From contig NZ_JAVIFX010000020.1 in assembly GCF_031157255.1 (NCBI RefSeq), positions 88,151-152,150 of the forward strand: a stretch of DNA of 64,000 nt, read 5' to 3'. Numbering within the stretch: position 1 is the stretch's first letter; every line of letters starts with the position of its first letter. The position numbers and the translations under genes are program-made. Below, piece after piece: positions 57,066 to 64,000 of this stretch. Origin of the DNA: Bradyrhizobium sp. LHD-71. Lineage in GTDB: Bacteria; Pseudomonadota; Alphaproteobacteria; Rhizobiales; Xanthobacteraceae. The notes under the pieces were generated by a model. It did not search any database. It was not told the origin of the DNA and saw only the letters and a list, made by a program, of their open reading frames with translations.

Positions 57066-58295
57066 TTACTCCGCGGCGAGCGGCTTGGCTTTCAGCGGCA
57101 GGCCGAGCTCGTCCCAGACGTCAACCAGGGCTTCGGCGAGCCCATCGATCAGCCCATCGTCATGATAGGGCGAGGGGGTGATACGCAGCCGCTCGGTTCC
57201 CTTGGCGACCGTCGGATAGTTGATCGGCTGAATGTAGATGCCGTGTTCCTCGAGCAGCAGGTCGCTCGCCTGTTTGCAGCGCTCCGGATCGCCGACGAAC
57301 ACCGGCACGATGTGCGTCTGGTTTAACATCACCGGCAGACCGGCGGCGGCAAGCACCGACTTGACGCGTGCGGCGCGGTCCTGGTGTCGCTCGCGCTCCC
57401 AGTTGGAGGATTTCAGGTGGCGGATCGCAGCGGCGGCCGCGGCGCAGATCGGAGGCGGCAGCGCGGTGGTGAAGATGAAACCAGGCGCGTAGGAGCGCAC
57501 AGCGTCGATTACGTCCGCCTTGCCGGCGATATAGCCGCCGAGGCAGCCGAAGGCCTTGGCCAGCGTTCCTTCGATGACGTCGATCCGCTGCGCAACGCCG
57601 TCACGCTCGGTGATGCCACCGCCGCGCGGCCCGTACATGCCGACGGCGTGGACTTCGTCGACATAGGTCATGGCGCCATAGCGGTCGGCGAGGTCGCAGA
57701 ACTGCGCCAGCGGCGCAATGTCGCCGTCCATGGAATAAAGGCTTTCGCAGGCGATCAGCTTCGGCCGCGCCGGATCGGCGGCGCGCAGTAGTTCTTCGAG
57801 ATGCTCGGCGTCGTTGTGGCGGAAGATGACGTATTCGCAGCCGGCCTGGCGAATGCCCTCGATCATCGAGTTGTGGTTCAGCGCGTCCGACAGGATCAGG
57901 CAGTTCGGCAGCAGCTTGGCGATGGTCGCAATGCCGGTCTGGTTCGACACGTAGCCCGACGTGAACAGCAGCGCGGCCTGTTTGCCGTGCAGGTCGGCGA
58001 GTTCGTGTTCCAGCTGCACCAATGGATGATGGGTGCCGGCGATGTTGCGGGTACCGCCGGCGCCGGTACCGATCCGGGTCGCGGTTTCGACCATGGCGCC
58101 GACCACCTTCGGATGCTGGCCCATGCCGAGATAGTCGTTGGAGCACCAGATCACCACGTCGCGCTTGCCCTTGGGCGAATGCCACATGGCATGCGGAAAG
58201 CGCCCGGCGATCCGCTCCAGATCTGCAAAGACGCGGTATCGTCGCTCGTCATGCAGGCGCGCCAGCGCCTTGGCGAAAAAGCTGTCGTAATTCAT
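57066..58295 (-). CDS. hemA: 5-aminolevulinate synthase
   Basis: A 409-residue PLP enzyme that condenses glycine and succinyl-CoA to 5-aminolevulinate, the C4 entry to heme used by alphaproteobacteria. The PLP lysine is near residue 246 in [16 protein letters not shown]. The substrate loop [14 protein letters not shown], the glycine-rich [21 protein letters not shown] and [15 protein letters not shown] are all typical. ATG 58295 is preferred over the adjacent GTG 58298. It follows the MBL hydrolase gene by 94 nt on the same strand. Confidence 0.97.
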   Translation of the reverse strand: MNYDSFFAKALARLHDERRYRVFADLERIAGRFPHAMWHSPKGKRDVVIWCSNDYLGMGQHPKVVGAMVETATRIGTGAGGTRNIAGTHHPLVQLEHELADLHGKQAALLFTSGYVSNQTGIATIAKLLPNCLILSDALNHNSMIEGIRQAGCEYVIFRHNDAEHLEELLRAADPARPKLIACESLYSMDGDIAPLAQFCDLADRYGAMTYVDEVHAVGMYGPRGGGITERDGVAQRIDVIEGTLAKAFGCLGGYIAGKADVIDAVRSYAPGFIFTTALPPPICAAAAAAIRHLKSSNWERERHQDRAARVKSVLAAAGLPVMLNQTHIVPVFVGDPERCKQASDLLLEEHGIYIQPINYPTVAKGTERLRITPSPYHDDGLIDGLAEALVDVWDELGLPLKAKPLAAE

Positions 58296-58389
58296 CACTC
58301 GAAACCCTGCGCAGGGGCGAGCGCGGCCGCCACCTTGGAAGGCTTTTTAGATTGGTTCCAGTCTTGCTGTCGAGGCCAAAAAGACCGTC

Positions 58390-59433
58390 TCACGCGGCCT
58401 TGAAACGCATAATGCCGTCCTTCTGCGTTTCCTTGATCAGTTCGCCCCGCGACAGCATGTAGTTGACGTGCGCGATTACCTCGCCGGTGGCGAAGCCAGC
58501 TTGATGTGCATCAAGCGGGCGATGAAAGATCAGCGGCACCATGTCGGAAGCGGTCAGCGGCTTGTCCTTTGCAGCCTTGGCGATCATGCCGCAGCGTTCG
58601 ACGTGATGATCGAGCAGCTGCTGGATGCGGATCTTCAAGCCATAGAACGGTACGCCGTGACCAGGCAGCACCAGCACGTCATCGGGAATGTCGCGGGCGA
58701 GCCGCCGCAACGACGTCATGTAGAGGCCGAGCGAGTTGGCTTCCGGCTCCATCGCCCAGACGCTGACGTTCGGGGAAATCTTGCTCAAGACCTGATCGGC
58801 GGAGAGGAACAGCTTGTCGGCCCGCGACAACAGCATCATCTGCTCAAGCGCGTGGCCGCCGCCCGTGAACACCTCGAAGCTGCGCGCGCCGACGGTCAGC
58901 GTGTCGCCGTCGATCGCGCGAAAGAACGACGGCGGCAATCCGGTGGTGCGCGTCAGGTAGTTCGAGCCGCGTCCAAGCAGGGCGCTGACGCCTTCCTCGC
59001 CGATGCCGTGGATTCGGTAAAACTCCGCCTGATCCTGTACCTGGATCTCGGTGCGGCGGGTCTGATGAAACAGGCCGTGAAAGTATTCCGCCTGGGTCAT
59101 CGTCAGCGGCGCCTTGAAGCGCTCGGCGAGCCAGCCGGCGAGCCCAATATGGTCGGGATGCGAATGCGTGACGATCAGGCGCGTGATCTTCGTGCCCTTC
59201 AAGGGGCCTGCCAGCACCTCGTCCCATGCCGCCTTGGTCTGATCGGTGCCAATGCCGGTGTCGACAGCGGCCCAGCCGCCGTCATGCGCGATCAGGTAGA
59301 TGTTCACGTGATTGAGTTGAAACGGCAGCGCCAGCCGCAGCCACAGGATGCCGGGCGCAACCTCCGTCAGTTCGCCGGGTTTCGGCGTAACGGGGTGAGG
59401 GTAGACCAGCGGATCGGTTGCCGTTCCGTGCAT
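58390..59433 (-). CDS. MBL-fold metallo-hydrolase
   Basis: A 347-residue metallo-beta-lactamase-fold hydrolase. The zinc motif THSHPDH is at residues 89-95, with further His in GGHALEQM and LPGHGVPF. The C-terminal part contains a winged-helix-like segment (TGEVIAHVNYMLSRGELIKE), as in LACTB2-like and hydroxyacylglutathione hydrolase-like proteins. The substrate is unknown. A perfect palindrome sits about 118 bp upstream of its ATG, so the gene is probably controlled by a dimeric repressor. Confidence 0.87.
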   Translation of the reverse strand: MHGTATDPLVYPHPVTPKPGELTEVAPGILWLRLALPFQLNHVNIYLIAHDGGWAAVDTGIGTDQTKAAWDEVLAGPLKGTKITRLIVTHSHPDHIGLAGWLAERFKAPLTMTQAEYFHGLFHQTRRTEIQVQDQAEFYRIHGIGEEGVSALLGRGSNYLTRTTGLPPSFFRAIDGDTLTVGARSFEVFTGGGHALEQMMLLSRADKLFLSADQVLSKISPNVSVWAMEPEANSLGLYMTSLRRLARDIPDDVLVLPGHGVPFYGLKIRIQQLLDHHVERCGMIAKAAKDKPLTASDMVPLIFHRPLDAHQAGFATGEVIAHVNYMLSRGELIKETQKDGIMRFKAA

Positions 59434-59549
59434 GTCGTTTGCTCTCGCTGCGGCTTGAAAAGCGCGCCCAGCTACGGGCTTAGCGGTCCGCCACCCCCTG
59501 CGCCAGCCGAAAATGCAGGCGGGCCCATGCGCGGGTTACATGCGGCTAA

Positions 59550-59578
59550 TTTATATGTCGTACGACATATAATGGTCA
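59550..59578. promoter_or_regulatory. Perfect 22-bp palindromic operator with embedded -10 boxes
   Basis: Positions 59551-59572 read TTATATGTCGT followed by its exact complement ACGACATATAA. On the minus strand TATAAA (59550-59555) and a TGACCA -35-like element (59573-59578) are 17 nt apart, a possible promoter for the MBL hydrolase gene. On the plus strand TATAAT lies at 59568-59573. The palindrome would cover the minus-strand -10 and spacer, as a repressor site should. GTCGTACGAC cores are seen in some GntR-family sites, but the regulator is unknown. The rest of 59434-59860 shows no gene. Confidence 0.65.
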
Positions 59579-59860
59579 GGCGTCGTCATCGCCGAAGCGG
59601 CGCGGCGATTGCCGCCGGCAATGACGGTCGCGTCGTGCATCGTGCGGGTGTTGCCGCCATTCGGTATCTGGCTGCGGCAGTCTGCTAACTGCTGCTCCAT
59701 TGTGACGACGTTAACGGCCAGGTTACATGTCGGACGCATAGGCCCATGCTGCCGCATTTAGGCCGCGAAATGGTTCCGATCGGCTGTTGAACCGCGCTCC
59801 GCTGTTGTGCGGCGCGTCTGCACCCCACAGCAGCACATTCCTACGATCGGAGATTTTTGA

Positions 59861-60466
59861 ATGCGGTCTGTTCGAGTATGCGTGCTTGCGTGCGCGTTTT
59901 TTTCCTCCCTTCCTCTTGCCACTGTCCAGGCGCGCCCGCGTGCTCCGGTCTTGGCTCCCGAATGCAACATTTCGTTCTCTTGCGAGGCGCCGGTCAGCGG
60001 CTCCGTAGCGCCAAGAGCCGACAGGACGATGCAAAGGCGCGCGGCTCTCGAGCCGCAGGTGCGCGAACAGGCATTGGCCTATGCGCCGGCCAATGCTCCG
60101 GTCGAACGCGAAAGCCGCGGACGGGCGAACCGGTCGATGGCGGGCATCGTGCCGGCTCTGGCGGCCAAAGTCGCGCAGATCCAGTCGGTCTGCTCCGGTG
60201 CTCATGTGATTTCAGCAGTCCGGCACACGCGCATCCGCGGCACCGGCCGGATGAGTCTCCACGCTACGGGCGAGGCGGTGGACATGCGTGGCAATCCGTC
60301 ATGCGTCTACGCGCAGCTCCGCGACTGGCCGGGCGGCTATTCGACCGATTATGCCCGCGCGAAGCACATTCACATTTCGCTTGCAGCAAACGGCCGTGAA
60401 GCCGGGCTGCGCTTCACGCATGGTGGCGGCAAGAGCCATCGGCACCGCCGATTTGCCGGACGGTAA
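59861..60466 (+). CDS. M15-like D-Ala-D-Ala carboxypeptidase family protein
   Basis: A 201-residue exported protein with a signal peptide (1-24). The C-terminal half (about 95-185) matches the zinc peptidase M15_3 fold: His134 and Asp141 in MSLHATGEAVDM, and HIHIS near 169-173 as the final ligand. Two further Cys (111 and 148) may form a disulfide. The middle (40-95) is low complexity and the tail is basic and His-rich. Likely role is trimming peptidoglycan peptides. No close partner gene is seen. Confidence 0.8.
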   Translation: MRSVRVCVLACAFFSSLPLATVQARPRAPVLAPECNISFSCEAPVSGSVAPRADRTMQRRAALEPQVREQALAYAPANAPVERESRGRANRSMAGIVPALAAKVAQIQSVCSGAHVISAVRHTRIRGTGRMSLHATGEAVDMRGNPSCVYAQLRDWPGGYSTDYARAKHIHISLAANGREAGLRFTHGGGKSHRHRRFAGR

Positions 60467-60552
60467 TATTTCGCAATGTGTCTACGATCGCCGCGCGGCG
60501 TCGGATTCGTTCGAAGGATCGGCGATGAAGCGCTGCGGTTGGTCCGGCAACA

Positions 60553-60607
60553 GGGTTTGACGTTCGTATCAGCATTGCCACGTGTTCGGCGTACGAACGT
60601 CAAACCC
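60553..60607. repeat. Perfect 16-bp inverted repeat
   Basis: GGGTTTGACGTTCGTA (60553-60568) and TACGAACGTCAAACCC (60592-60607) form a perfect 16-bp stem with a 23-nt loop, 86 nt past the M15-like gene. There is no T run, so it may be a REP-like element or a protein site and not a classical terminator. Its core TTTGACGTT is shared with the inverted repeat at 26036-26084. The rest of the 60467-60805 gap shows nothing I can name. Confidence 0.8.
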
Positions 60608-60805
60608 AAAAGCGCCCTGGCTTCATGGCACCACTGACTTCATGACGCCGGTCTCTCTTGGTTTTGCGGGCACGAGATTGTTGCAAAGTAATGCTGACGT
60701 TAACGTCGCGGACGTCTGATGTTCATTTCAATGTGAGTTGGATTTAGCGCCGAAGCATGATCGTTTGCAGTCGCGTCGATCGTATCACCTGCATCACCTG
60801 CCCGA

Positions 60806-61192
60806 ATGCTTCCCCGCCTGCTTCCAGTCGTGTCTGTCGCCTTGCTGGTCTCCGCCTGCTCCTTTTCCGGGATCGGTGAGCCCGTGGCCGATCCTCCGCC
60901 GGACCAGAGCGACATGCGCGCAGCCTACAAGGCGATCCGCGATGCCTATGCCGGCTTGAAAATGTCGGGCAATCCGGAGATGTCGCGCGTTCATCGCGTG
61001 CGCGGCGGCTACCTCGCGGAGTGGGCAATGTGCATCCGCAATGACGACGCGAGCAAGCGCCAGCATTACACGTTCTATTTCAAGGATCGCAAGATCAGCG
61101 AGTGGCGGCTGTCGGCGATTGTCGAAGGTTGTGAAACAGAAACGTTCACGCCTTTGCCGGCGGCCGAGCCGTCTTCTGCGCTTGCTCGCTGA
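60806..61192 (+). CDS. Small putative lipoprotein
   Basis: A 128-residue exported protein with a lipobox LVSAC (Cys near 18), a Pro/Asp-rich linker (EPVADPPPDQSD) and a compact domain with a Cys pair (WAMCIRNDD, VEGCETETF). No named family is recognised. Its 3' end overlaps the 3' end of the convergent TetR gene by 47 nt, so the last 15 residues may be variable. Confidence 0.72.
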   Translation: MLPRLLPVVSVALLVSACSFSGIGEPVADPPPDQSDMRAAYKAIRDAYAGLKMSGNPEMSRVHRVRGGYLAEWAMCIRNDDASKRQHYTFYFKDRKISEWRLSAIVEGCETETFTPLPAAEPSSALAR

Positions 61193-61760
61193 GGTCGACA
61201 CCGGCGTCGGCCAGCAGCACCCGCGCAGCGCTCGCTGCTGCGCGCGCCATCGACGGATCGCCCCGCACCATCGCCATCGCAATCGCACCGTCGACCAGCA
61301 TCGCAAGCTGCGTCGCCAGTTGATCCGGATCGTTCACGCCGATCGCAACCAGGCGCTCGCGAAACCAGTGGCGTCGGCCTTCCTTGTAATCGATGGCGAT
61401 TTTTCGTGCCGCACGATCGTCATCACCAAGTTCTGCGACCGCGTTGACGAAACGGCAGCCGCGGAAATCCTTATCCTCGAATCCCTTTTCGAGCCGATCG
61501 AAGGCGCGCAGGATCTGTTCGAGTGGCGGACGCTGGGAAGGGTGCTGCGTGAGGAAGCCGCGCTTTAGATAGGCGGCGACCAGCGCATCCTTGGACGGAA
61601 AATGGTTGTAGAGCGTGCGCTTGGAGATGCCGACCTCGGCGGCGATGGTGTCGACTCCGGTGGCGCGAATGCCTGCGCCATAGAACAGCCGTTCGGCGGT
61701 ATCGAGGATCCGCTCCTTCATCGGCTGCTTCGGCATGCTGTGCTTGACGATTGCCGTCAT
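61146..61760 (-). CDS. TetR/AcrR-family transcriptional regulator
   Basis: A 204-residue repressor with an N-terminal HTH (MKERILDTAERLFYGAGIRATGVDTIAAEVGISKRTLYNHFPSKDALVAAYL, about 14-65) and a helical ligand-binding domain. The start is ATG 61760 or ATG 61736. It is divergent from an MFS transporter gene, and two copies of a TTACAC/GTGTAA-type site lie between them. The usual reading is that it represses itself and the transporter until an effector binds. Confidence 0.9.
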   Translation of the reverse strand: MTAIVKHSMPKQPMKERILDTAERLFYGAGIRATGVDTIAAEVGISKRTLYNHFPSKDALVAAYLKRGFLTQHPSQRPPLEQILRAFDRLEKGFEDKDFRGCRFVNAVAELGDDDRAARKIAIDYKEGRRHWFRERLVAIGVNDPDQLATQLAMLVDGAIAMAMVRGDPSMARAAASAARVLLADAGVDLSEQAQKTARPPAKA

Positions 61761-61774
61761 GGAATGGCTGTCAT

Positions 61775-61792
61775 GTAAACAGACCTGTGTAA
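61775..61792. promoter_or_regulatory. TetR-type operator, copy near tetR
   Basis: An 18-bp site GTAAACAGACCTGTGTAA that agrees at 14 of 18 positions with the more symmetrical site at 61829-61846. It lies 15 bp before the TetR start codon, where binding would block transcription or initiation of the regulator gene. Confidence 0.5.
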
Positions 61793-61828
61793 TTCGCTTG
61801 ACAGGGCGGAACCGGCATCTCAGTGTAG

Positions 61829-61846
61829 TTACACAGATCAGTGTAA
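61829..61846. promoter_or_regulatory. TetR-type operator, copy near the MFS gene
   Basis: TTACACAGATCAGTGTAA is an almost perfect 18-bp palindrome (arms TTACAC/GTGTAA, centre GATC, one mismatched pair). It overlaps a second palindrome GTGTAGTTACAC (61823-61834). A plus-strand TTGACA at 61798-61803 would place a -10 at about 61821-61826, just at the edge of this site, so a repressor bound here would block the transporter promoter. Confidence 0.62.
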
Positions 61847-61933
61847 TCAAGCGCACGCCGCTGAGAACAAGGGGCAAGGGGGCCGGACAGCGGATCCCAG
61901 CCCATTAAATATTAAGTAACCGAGAAACCCGGC

Positions 61934-63166
61934 ATGGCAGATTTGCGCGCGCTCCGGCCCGTCTACCCGATCCTGCTGGGGGCGGCACTGATGCTGTCGC
62001 TGAGCCTTGGCTTGCGCCAGAGTCTCGGGTTGTTGGCGCCGCAGCTCACGCGCGATCTCGCCATCTCGATGTCCGATTTCACGCTCGCGATCGCGATCCA
62101 GAATCTCTCCTGGGGCTTACTGCAGGCCGTGGCGGGCGCGATGGTGGTGAAATACGGCTACCGCACATTGATGGTCGGCGGCGCCGCCCTCTACGTGATC
62201 GGACTCGTGCTGTTGGCCACCGCTCAAGGCCTCGTTGCCGTGATCGTCGGCGCCGGCATCTGCCTCGGCATCTCGATGTCTTGCACGGCTTCGGCGTTGG
62301 CGAACTCGGTTGCCTCGCGTGCCGTGCCGCCGCATGTGCGCAGCATCGTGCTCGGTATCGTCACGGGAGTCGGATCGATCGGTGCGCTGATTGCTGCTCC
62401 TCTCGGCCAAGGGCTTGCCGAGGCGTTCGGCTGGCGGGTTGGCGCGTGGGGCTTTGTCGTTCTCGCACTCGGCATGATCCCCGCGGCCTGGTTCGCCAGC
62501 AAGGTCGACAAGATTCCGTTGCCGCCGGCCGCGTCGCATGAGATCGGTCACGCCACCGTAGGTACGGCGCTGCGTGCCGCCGCGACGCATCTGCCGTTCG
62601 TGGTGATGGCATGCGCCTATTTCGTCTGCGGCATGCAGCTCGTGTTCCTGACCACGCATCTGCCGTCGTATCTGGCATTGTGCGGAATGGATCCGATGTT
62701 GAGCGCGCAGGCGCTCGGCACGATCGGCGGGTTCAACATTCTGGGAAGCCTGTTCTTCGGCTGGGCCGGCCAGCGCTGGAACAAGTTGTCGTTGCTGGGC
62801 CTCATCTACATCTCGCGTTCGATCGTGCTGTCGCTGTATTTCGTTGCGCCGCCGACGCCGACAACGACGCTGCTGTTCGCAGCCGTGATGGGATTTCTGT
62901 GGCTGGGTGTCAGTCCGCTTACCGCCGGCGCAATTGCCGAAATGTTTGGCTTGCGCTGGCAGCCGATGATCCAGGGCATCGCCTTCGTCAGCCACCAGAT
63001 GGGAAGCTGCCTTGGTGCGCTCGGCGGCGGACTGCTTTACGACGCGCTCGGTTCATACACGCTCGCCTGGCAGATCGGCGTCTCGCTCGGCCTTACCGCC
63101 GGCATCGTGCAGGTCGCCTTCGCACTATGGCGCCCGCCCTCGCAATCAGTCGCCATGGTCGGCTAA
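61934..63166 (+). CDS. MFS transporter
   Basis: A 410-residue major facilitator with 12 predicted helices. It is reminiscent of the OFA/monocarboxylate-type and YbfB-like subgroup (LGLRQSLGLLAPQLTRDLAISMSDFTLAIAIQNLSWGLLQ at the start). The substrate cannot be read. The divergent TetR regulator with shared operators suggests an efflux or inducible uptake system for a small molecule. Confidence 0.87.
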   Translation: MADLRALRPVYPILLGAALMLSLSLGLRQSLGLLAPQLTRDLAISMSDFTLAIAIQNLSWGLLQAVAGAMVVKYGYRTLMVGGAALYVIGLVLLATAQGLVAVIVGAGICLGISMSCTASALANSVASRAVPPHVRSIVLGIVTGVGSIGALIAAPLGQGLAEAFGWRVGAWGFVVLALGMIPAAWFASKVDKIPLPPAASHEIGHATVGTALRAAATHLPFVVMACAYFVCGMQLVFLTTHLPSYLALCGMDPMLSAQALGTIGGFNILGSLFFGWAGQRWNKLSLLGLIYISRSIVLSLYFVAPPTPTTTLLFAAVMGFLWLGVSPLTAGAIAEMFGLRWQPMIQGIAFVSHQMGSCLGALGGGLLYDALGSYTLAWQIGVSLGLTAGIVQVAFALWRPPSQSVAMVG

Positions 63167-63256
63167 GTTCCCGCGCGACTTTTCAGCGAGCCGTGACTGA
63201 ACGAGTTGCGGTTCCTCGCGTTGTCGCCTCGTGATCCCCTGAAAAAGGAACATGCC

Positions 63257-63496
63257 ATGGCACAAGCGGTGCACCCCTCCCAGATCAAGGAACATATGGA
63301 CGTGATCGCCTCCGACGGTGCGAAGATCGGCACGGTCGACCATCTGGAAGGTATCAACGAGATCAAGCTGACCAAGCATGATGCCCCGGATGGCAAGCAT
63401 CATCTCATTCCGATGAGCTGGGTGGACCATGTCGATCAGAAGGTTCACCTCAACAAAGCGGCCAATGACGCGAAGGCGCAGTGGCAGGCAGCCTGA
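63257..63496 (+). CDS. DUF2171 domain-containing protein
   Basis: A 79-residue protein that is a single DUF2171 domain, a PRC-barrel-like small beta fold (VIASDGAKIGTVDHLEGINEIKLTKHDAPDGKHHLIPMSWVDHVDQKVHL). AAAAAGGAA precedes ATG 63257. Related proteins appear as general stress or storage-phase proteins, but no role is proven. Confidence 0.87.
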   Translation: MAQAVHPSQIKEHMDVIASDGAKIGTVDHLEGINEIKLTKHDAPDGKHHLIPMSWVDHVDQKVHLNKAANDAKAQWQAA

Positions 63497-63587
63497 CTTT
63501 TCTGCCGTTGCCTTGCGGGGCTGTCGGGCGCGGGTTCAGACCTGCGCCCGATCGCATTGAGGGAGGCCTGCTGTAAAGCGGACAGTC

Positions 63588-63866
63588 ATGGCGGGGATCG
63601 ATCTGTTGCGCGCGCTCTTGACCAACCGCGTTTTCGCGGCCGCACCGGGCTGGAACGACGATCGTTGGGGCTTCGCTGAGTTCGCCTGCACGCCGGCCGA
63701 ATGCGCCGACCTGTTTCGGCGTGGGCTGATCGAGGCGGAGCCTGTGGAAATTCCCGATGCGGTACTGACGGCGCATGGGTACAGCCGCGAGACCTGCGGG
63801 CCGATCACCCATGAATGGAAGCTGACCGCGGCGGGGCGCGCGTTGCTCACAGATGAGGCCCCTTAA
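63588..63866 (+). CDS. Hypothetical protein
   Basis: A 92-residue soluble protein starting MAGIDLLRALLTNRVFAAAPGWNDDRWGFAEFACTPAECADLF. It has three Cys and several Trp and no signal or membrane segment. I recognise no family. Composition and codon use match its neighbours, and the stop at 63866 is 15 bp before the composite repeat. It is likely real but unassigned. Confidence 0.6.
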   Translation: MAGIDLLRALLTNRVFAAAPGWNDDRWGFAEFACTPAECADLFRRGLIEAEPVEIPDAVLTAHGYSRETCGPITHEWKLTAAGRALLTDEAP

Positions 63867-63881
63867 CCAAATTCTCGCATT

Positions 63882-64000
63882 CTAGTGTCCCGAATCCGAA
63901 GTTCGTATACTTTGCAGCGAGCTCAGAGCGAACTTCGGATTCGATCAGGACACTAGCAAGTTTATGATTCTAGTGTCGTTTATGGATCAGAAATTCGCAC
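63882..64000. repeat. Composite double-hairpin palindromic repeat (copy 2, inverted, cut by window end)
   Basis: Hairpin B is complete at 63882-63956, with outer arms CTAGTGTCC/GGACACTAG and perfect 15-bp inner arms CGAATCCGAAGTTCG and its complement (63931-63945 side). The 13-nt spacer 63957-63969 is the exact complement of the spacer in copy 1. Hairpin A begins at 63970 and is truncated by the window edge after its first arm. The whole is a near-identical inverted copy of 12438-12605. Confidence 0.92.

Noticed and set aside
59551..59757. 68-codon reverse frame before the MBL hydrolase
   Set aside because: It overlaps the perfect palindrome and has no protein-like features.

Overview
The window is a high-GC chromosomal segment of an alphaproteobacterium of the order Hyphomicrobiales, most likely the Bradyrhizobium/Rhodopseudomonas/Afipia group (Nitrobacteraceae). 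The signs are the F0 ATP synthase operon with both b and b' subunits and separate from F1, the order coxB-coxA-ctaB-coxF-ctaG-coxC-DUF983-SURF1-thrC-M16 peptidase, the alphaproteobacterial 5-aminolevulinate synthase, a PodJ-like polarity protein, and families such as DUF6460 and DUF2171. I see no rRNA, tRNA, CRISPR array, transposase or prophage block. Most of the window is core genome with short palindromic repeats in the gaps.

Layout: 0-3.4 kb holds an S24-peptidase repressor, DUF952, pyrD, an RNase Z-like hydrolase and a DUF6460 protein. 3.5-10.5 kb is the four-part ligase-associated DNA damage response cluster: exonuclease and ATP-dependent ligase on the minus strand, Lhr-like helicase and PdeM phosphoesterase on the plus strand. 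A TPR-methyltransferase sits at the divergent centre and overlaps the helicase gene. 10.5-16 kb holds TIGR02186/TauE, a composite palindromic repeat, and the PodJ-like protein. 16-23 kb is a beta-oxidation operon: two acyl-CoA dehydrogenases, a GFA protein, thiolase and a hydratase/dehydrogenase fusion. 23-26 kb is a glutathione island: GST divergent from a MarR regulator, then gshA.

26-33 kb is accessory: a PAN-domain protein, a YjbR protein, a four-gene DUF6152/DUF6644/aldo-keto reductase/DUF6064 operon, tldD, a GNAT enzyme and an IalB-like protein. 33-43 kb is the aa3 cytochrome oxidase locus with its assembly factors, running into thrC, an M16 peptidase and a second GNAT enzyme. 44-47 kb is the atpI-B-E-b'-b operon with a recognisable promoter and terminator. 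47-51 kb holds a chromene isomerase-like protein, a coiled-coil protein, YjbQ, a 54-residue membrane protein and an MHS-family transporter. 51-57 kb holds a LuxR response regulator, a lytic transglycosylase and a transporter-fused hybrid histidine kinase resembling the CrbS/CrbR acetate switch. 57-64 kb holds hemA, an MBL hydrolase behind a perfect 22-bp palindrome, an M15-like peptidase, a TetR/MFS pair with two matching operators, a DUF2171 protein, and a second, inverted copy of the composite repeat at the right edge.

The clearest functional groups are aerobic respiration (cox, atp, hemA), fatty-acid or acetate use (beta-oxidation operon, CrbS/R-like pair), glutathione metabolism and DNA repair. 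The best candidates for undescribed biology are the methyltransferase inside the repair cluster, the DUF6152 operon (a predicted mature N-terminal histidine), and the double-hairpin CTAGTGTC repeat.
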